Program-made: the position numbers and the translations under genes | Shown here: positions 9,925-10,848 of the stretch, piece by piece | Layout of the letters: each line of letters begins with the position of its first letter | Numbering within the stretch: position 1 is the stretch's first letter | The notes under the pieces: generated by a model | What the model saw: the letters and a program-made list of their open reading frames with translations, nothing else | The model's database searches: none | Told to the model about the DNA's origin: nothing | From: an uncultured Austwickia sp. | Lineage (GTDB): Bacteria > Actinomycetota > Actinomycetes > Actinomycetales > Dermatophilaceae | Direction of reading: 5' to 3' | Assembly: GCA_934678955.1 (NCBI GenBank) | Contig: CAKUSI010000109.1 | Coordinates: 1 to 10,848 of the forward strand | Length of the DNA: 10,848 bases

Positions 9925-9953
9925 TGGGCGGTCCGCGACGCCTCGGGCAGACT
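9925..9953 (+). promoter_or_regulatory. Likely promoter of a leaderless mRNA for the isomerase-family gene
   Basis: CAGACT at 9948-9953 resembles the actinobacterial -10 consensus TANNNT and lies exactly six bases before the ATG at 9960. That spacing places the transcription start at or next to the A of ATG. No Shine-Dalgarno sequence precedes the ATG, which agrees with a leaderless message. A weak -35 candidate, TGGGCG at 9925-9930, lies 17 bases further upstream. Confidence 0.45.
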
Positions 9954-9959
9954 GGCGCC

Positions 9960-10691
9960 ATGACCGCCCACGACGCACCCGGACCGAAGACCCTCGCCGA
10001 CGACATCGCCCGCCTCGACGCCGCCACCACCGACCTGCTGGGCACCGTGGAGCGCTTGGACCCGTCGGAGCTGACCGCCCCGTCCCTCTGCGAGGGGTGG
10101 ACGCGGGCGCACGTCCTCGGGCACGTCGCCCGCAACGCCGACAGCATCGTCAACCTGGCCACGTGGGCCATGACCGGCATCGTCACGCCGCAGTACGCCT
10201 CCGCCGACGCCCGCGAGGAGGGCATCGAGACCAGCGCTCGCCAGGACCTGCCGCGCCTCGCCGCCGACCTGCGCGAGAGCGCCGCGCGCTGCCGTGCAGC
10301 CCTCATGGCGCTCAGCCACGGGCTCGCGAGCCGCGAGCTGACCATGCGCAACGGGATGGTGATCTCCCCGTACGAACTCCCGCGGCGCCGCACGACCGAG
10401 GTGATCGTGCATCACTTCGACCTCGCCACGGGGTGGTCCCTCGACCTGGCGCACCCGGAGTCGGTCGCGTTCGCCCTGGAGGACACGGCGCGCCGGTTCA
10501 CCTCGCGCCCGGACGGTCCGGGCCTCACGCTCCAGGCGGACGACGGCCGCTACCTCGTCCTGGGCGACGGCTCCACCGTCGTGCACGGGTCTCTCGGAGA
10601 ACTGCTGGCCTGGACGACGCGCGGTGTGGTCGGGCCGGGCCTGCACGTCGAGGGCGACGACGAGCTGCCCGAGCTGCCATCCTGGGGCTGA
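9960..10691 (+). CDS. Mycothiol-dependent maleylpyruvate isomerase family protein (DinB-like fold)
   Basis: Cytoplasmic protein of 243 residues from the MDMPI/DinB-like superfamily. Members use the actinobacterial thiol mycothiol for isomerase or transferase reactions; the exact substrate here is unknown. The N-terminal helical bundle holds the family motif [19 protein letters not shown]. Putative metal ligands are H55 in this motif, and E147 and H151 in [15 protein letters not shown], matching the H...E-x3-H pattern of the characterised enzyme. The C-terminal part (about 165-243, with [20 protein letters not shown]) looks like the MDMPI C-terminal domain. The frame is open back to 9804, but that part lacks family similarity. 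The ATG at 9960 sits six bases after a -10-like element, suggesting leaderless translation. The gene is divergent from uvrA and lies 84 bases before the next gene on the same strand. A role in maleylpyruvate degradation specifically is not supported by the context. Confidence 0.88.
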   Translation: MTAHDAPGPKTLADDIARLDAATTDLLGTVERLDPSELTAPSLCEGWTRAHVLGHVARNADSIVNLATWAMTGIVTPQYASADAREEGIETSARQDLPRLAADLRESAARCRAALMALSHGLASRELTMRNGMVISPYELPRRRTTEVIVHHFDLATGWSLDLAHPESVAFALEDTARRFTSRPDGPGLTLQADDGRYLVLGDGSTVVHGSLGELLAWTTRGVVGPGLHVEGDDELPELPSWG

Positions 10692-10765
10692 CGCCACCGT
10701 CCATCCCGTCCCATCCCCACCGGCCCAGCCGTCGCCTGGCGGCGGCGCGCCGGCACATACCGGAA

Positions 10766-10772
10766 GAAGGAG
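10766..10772 (+). promoter_or_regulatory. Ribosome binding site of the gene at the right edge
   Basis: GAAGGAG ends three bases before the ATG at 10776. The spacing is short, but this is the only good Shine-Dalgarno match nearby and it supports that start. Confidence 0.6.
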
Positions 10773-10775
10773 ACG

Positions 10776-10848
10776 ATGAGCTACACCGGCACGGTCGCCG
10801 AGGGCGGCCCCTCCGACGTCCGCGAGCTGCGCGGATTGACGATCCGCA
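10776..10848 (+). CDS. Probable MBL-fold metallo-hydrolase, N-terminal 24 codons only
   Basis: Partial gene cut by the right edge of the window. The 24 visible residues begin MSYTGTVAEGGPSDVREL and continue with RGLTIR. From memory this start resembles the MBL-fold metallo-hydrolase that often lies next to the mycothiol-dependent isomerase gene and uvrA in actinobacteria, with starts of the kind MTYTG..GGPADV.EL..L.I. The catalytic HxHxDH motif would lie outside the window, so the call rests on the N-terminus, the ribosome site and the neighbourhood. It follows the isomerase-family gene by 84 bases on the same strand and may be co-transcribed with it. Confidence 0.6.
   Translation, partial: MSYTGTVAEGGPSDVRELRGLTIR

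Noticed and set aside
9806..10393. Upstream extension of the uvrA frame by 196 codons
   Set aside because: It is antisense to the isomerase-family gene and has no UvrA similarity.

Overview
The window is GC-rich chromosomal DNA from an actinomycete (Actinomycetota). Three things support this: very high GC with strong third-position bias, GTG starts behind good Shine-Dalgarno sites, and a mycothiol-dependent maleylpyruvate isomerase family gene beside uvrA (mycothiol is an actinobacterial thiol). The genus cannot be fixed from the sequence alone. There are seven complete genes and one gene cut by the right edge. No tRNA, rRNA, insertion sequence or CRISPR array was seen.

Left part (1-3228, + strand): the end of a branched-chain amino acid ABC uptake operon, livM-livG-livF. 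It encodes one long membrane permease and two ATPases, joined by two 4-base ATGA overlaps. The livH permease and the binding protein would lie to the left of the window. The first bases also form an ATGA, which fits livH ending there.

Convergent gap (3229-3594): almost filled by a tandem array with an exact 52-bp period, six full units and one partial. It starts two bases after the livF stop and ends about 27 bases before the stop of the convergent Rieske gene. Each unit carries an invariant GC-rich imperfect palindrome. This array is the least explained element in the window.

Middle and right (3595-9805, - strand): read in transcription order, uvrA (nucleotide excision repair), then a secreted calcineurin-like phosphoesterase, then a small Tat/lipoprotein-type Rieske protein. 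From general knowledge of actinobacterial gene order, a Rieske gene near uvrA is common, so the phosphoesterase may be an insertion into that block. A strong 16-bp hairpin follows the phosphoesterase. UvrA is longer than usual because of an internal low-complexity insert and a basic Ala/Lys/Arg/Pro-rich tail of about 90 residues.

Right edge (9960-10848, + strand): divergent from uvrA are a mycothiol-dependent isomerase/DinB-fold gene, probably with a leaderless mRNA, and the first 24 codons of a probable MBL-fold hydrolase. I found no clear new multi-gene system. The points most worth following up are the 52-bp array, the UvrA tail and the Rieske protein lacking its usual disulfide pair.
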